The position numbers and the translations under genes were made by a program. From NCBI RefSeq assembly GCF_946479885.1, contig NZ_CAMLHM010000044.1, positions 1-34,958 of the forward strand: a DNA stretch of 34,958 nt, written 5' to 3'. The notes under the pieces are model-generated. The model saw only the letters and a program-made list of their open reading frames with translations. It was not told the origin of the DNA and ran no database searches. Position 1 is the first letter of the stretch, and each line of letters starts with the position of its first letter. Shown here in pieces: positions 33,439-34,958 of this stretch. This stretch comes from an uncultured Devosia sp. GTDB lineage: Bacteria > Pseudomonadota > Alphaproteobacteria > Rhizobiales > Devosiaceae.

Positions 33439-34419
33439 ATGCTTTTGCTTGTCACCGGGGCAACCGGCAAGGTCGGCCAGGTTTTGCTCGGACGCATACT
33501 GGCGGACCCGCGCTGGGCCGATACGCGTATTCGCGCGATCTGCCACAACAGAGCATTGCCGCCCCATGCCCGGGTCGAAAGCGTCAAGGGCTCGATCGCC
33601 GACCGCGCGACGGTGGAAGCGGCCATGGCTGGCGTGACCCATGTCATCCACATGGCCACGGTCAAGGAAGACCCGCAGCAGGCGATGGACGTGTCGGTCA
33701 AGGGCATGTTCTGGCTGCTGGAAGCCTTTCGGGCCAGCGCGACGGCGGAGCAGTTCATGCTGATTGGCGGTGATTGCTCGGTCGGGCACATCTCCGTGGC
33801 CTACGATGAGCCGATCACCGAGACGTCCCCGCGTCGCCCCTATCCGGGCGTCTATGCCCTGTCCAAGGTGCTCGAGGAGGTCATGCTCGAGCAGTATTAC
33901 ATTCAATACGGCATCAATGGCTGCTGCCTGCGCGCGCCATGGATCATGGAAAAGGATGATTTCCGCTACACGCTGAGTTTTGGCGCCGACCAGTTCGGCG
34001 GGCCGGCCTGGAGCGAAGTGATTTCAGCCGAACAGCAGGCCCGCTATGCTCAGGAAGGCAAGGTTCCGCTGCTGATCGACCGTGCGGGCCAGCCCCTCAA
34101 GCGCAGCTTCATCCATGTGACCGACCTGGTCGCGGCCATGCTTGCCGCCCTCGGCAACCCGGCCGCCCGACAGCAATTGTTCAACATCGCGATGAACCGG
34201 CCGCTCGATTACGGCGCCGTTGCCGCCCATCTGGCCCGCAGCCGTGGCCTCCAAAGCGTCCGCATCGAGACGCCATTTCATTCCAACTGGCTCGACAACA
34301 GCAAGGCGCGGCAGGCGCTGAACTGGGAGCCCGCGCACGACGCCATAAGTCTTGTTGATGCAGCCTTCGCTTACCAAAGGGCCGCGGATGATCCGCGAAA
34401 GGTCTGGTACGTCGGCTGA
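33439..34419 (+). CDS. Extended SDR: NAD-dependent epimerase/dehydratase family protein
   Basis: A 326-residue cytosolic oxidoreductase. The Rossmann motif TGATGKVGQ (about residues 6-14) binds NAD(P), the strand THVIHMATV follows, and the catalytic pair is in YALSKVLEE (YxxxK). The C-terminal part FIHVTDLVAAMLAAL and LNWEPAHDAISLVD are usual for the extended SDR family (sugar epimerases, dehydratases, uronate-type dehydrogenases). The exact substrate is not evident. ATG 33439 has GGAGGGG upstream. It shares a divergent promoter region with the system 2 ATPase and precedes a binding-protein gene by 46 bases. A role in oxidising or epimerising the imported sugar is therefore likely (inference). 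Confidence 0.85.
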   Translation: MLLLVTGATGKVGQVLLGRILADPRWADTRIRAICHNRALPPHARVESVKGSIADRATVEAAMAGVTHVIHMATVKEDPQQAMDVSVKGMFWLLEAFRASATAEQFMLIGGDCSVGHISVAYDEPITETSPRRPYPGVYALSKVLEEVMLEQYYIQYGINGCCLRAPWIMEKDDFRYTLSFGADQFGGPAWSEVISAEQQARYAQEGKVPLLIDRAGQPLKRSFIHVTDLVAAMLAALGNPAARQQLFNIAMNRPLDYGAVAAHLARSRGLQSVRIETPFHSNWLDNSKARQALNWEPAHDAISLVDAAFAYQRAADDPRKVWYVG

Positions 34420-34465
34420 ACCAACCGGGGTCCGATAACGGACAAAGTCACATAGGGAGGACGCT

Positions 34466-34958
34466 ATGAAGAAGACTATGCTTGCCTTGGCCGGACTTGC
34501 CATCGTGGGGGCGCTTGCCGGCAGCGCTCATGCCCAGGACAAGAAGATCCTGGCGGTCGTGGTGAAGGGGTTGGACAACCCGTTCTTCACGGTCATGGGG
34601 CAGGGCTGTGCCGATTGGAACACCGCCCACGCCGACAGTGAGTATGAGTGCCTCTATACCGGCCCGGCCCTGAGCTCGGACGAAGCCGGCGAAGTCCAGA
34701 TCGTGCAGGATCTGATCAGCCGCGGCGTGGCTGGCATTGCCATCTCGCCGTCCAACGCGCCGGCCATGGCCAACATGCTCAAGACCGCCGCGCCCACCAT
34801 GCCGATCATCACCGTGGACGCCGACCTGCTGCCGGCCGACGCGGCCCTGCGCAAGACCTATTTCGGCACCAACAATTACGACATGGGCGTCGGCATGGCC
34901 AATGAGCTGATGAAGCTCAAGCCGGAAGGCGGCACCGTGTGCCTGCAGCTCGGCAACG
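34466..34958 (+). CDS. Periplasmic sugar-binding protein (RbsB-like), cut by window edge
   Basis: The first 164 residues of a secreted type I binding protein; the frame is open to the right edge. The signal peptide MKKTMLALAGLAIVGALAG...AHA is cleaved at about residue 23. The mature part shows the family pattern ILAVVVKGLDNPFFTVMGQGCADW, VQDLISRGVAGIAISPSNAPAM and MPIITVDADLLPADAALRKTYFGTNNYDMGVGMA. GGGAGG precedes ATG 34466. It is the second gene of the SDR unit and the probable binding protein of the divergent system 2 permease and ATPase. A complete separate importer could also continue beyond the edge. Confidence 0.92.
   Translation, partial: MKKTMLALAGLAIVGALAGSAHAQDKKILAVVVKGLDNPFFTVMGQGCADWNTAHADSEYECLYTGPALSSDEAGEVQIVQDLISRGVAGIAISPSNAPAMANMLKTAAPTMPIITVDADLLPADAALRKTYFGTNNYDMGVGMANELMKLKPEGGTVCLQLGN

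Overview
The window is GC-rich, tightly packed bacterial DNA. Its gene content points to an alphaproteobacterium of the order Hyphomicrobiales, most likely a Devosia-like organism. Reasons are the rhizobial-style sugar ABC importers, paired exporter half-transporters, an apparent RirA-type iron box, and short GC-rich palindromic intergenic repeats. The genus is an inference, because no rRNA or other marker gene is present. No tRNA, rRNA, CRISPR array, transposase or phage gene was found.

Layout. The left edge (1-991, minus) is the N-terminal part of aminopeptidase N. Two homologous ABC exporter half-transporters follow (1300-3150 and 3517-5379, plus). They are separated by a palindromic repeat element and a 33-codon small ORF with a strong ribosome binding site. 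A minus-strand block holds a YCII-domain protein, an ArsR-type regulator fused to an SRPBCC domain, and a membrane GGDEF-EAL protein. Next come a GH2 beta-mannosidase (plus), a second repeat element, a tandem pair of EamA permeases (plus), and a minus-strand run of universal stress protein, FGGY sugar kinase and type II NADH dehydrogenase. A siderophore-binding protein gene, frameshifted and preceded by a TGA-N9-TCA iron box, sits at 16914-17827.

The most coherent system lies at 17940-27610 (plus). It comprises a family-1 sugar-binding protein, two permeases, a GH42-like/GHL6 glycosidase that is a candidate GH151 alpha-L-fucosidase, a LacI regulator, an MsmK/UgpC-type ATPase and a GH95 alpha-L-fucosidase with its catalytic residues in place. 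I read it as a locus that imports and defucosylates fucosylated oligosaccharides, for example from plant xyloglucan or other fucosylated glycans. Two operator-like TTGA...TCAA dyads precede it.

Convergent to it is a block of ribose-type (RbsA/B/C-like) monosaccharide importers. System 1 (31210 to 27639, minus) has binding protein, terminator-like hairpin, double ATPase and permease. System 2 has a single-domain ATPase and permease on the minus strand (33207 to 31382). Divergently on the plus strand are an extended SDR dehydrogenase/epimerase and a second periplasmic binding protein that runs off the right edge. A motif TATTAGT(A/C)A(A/T)C recurs once upstream of each of the three transcription units in this block and may mark a shared regulon.

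Working model (inference): oligosaccharides enter through the family-1 importer, GH151/GH95/GH2 enzymes release monosaccharides, the ribose-type importers take up free sugars, and the FGGY kinase and SDR feed catabolism. I did not find an unmistakably new class of system. The points most worth following up are the double-fucosidase locus, the shared promoter motif, the 30-bp palindrome before the kinase, the small ORF between the exporter genes, and the frameshifted iron gene.
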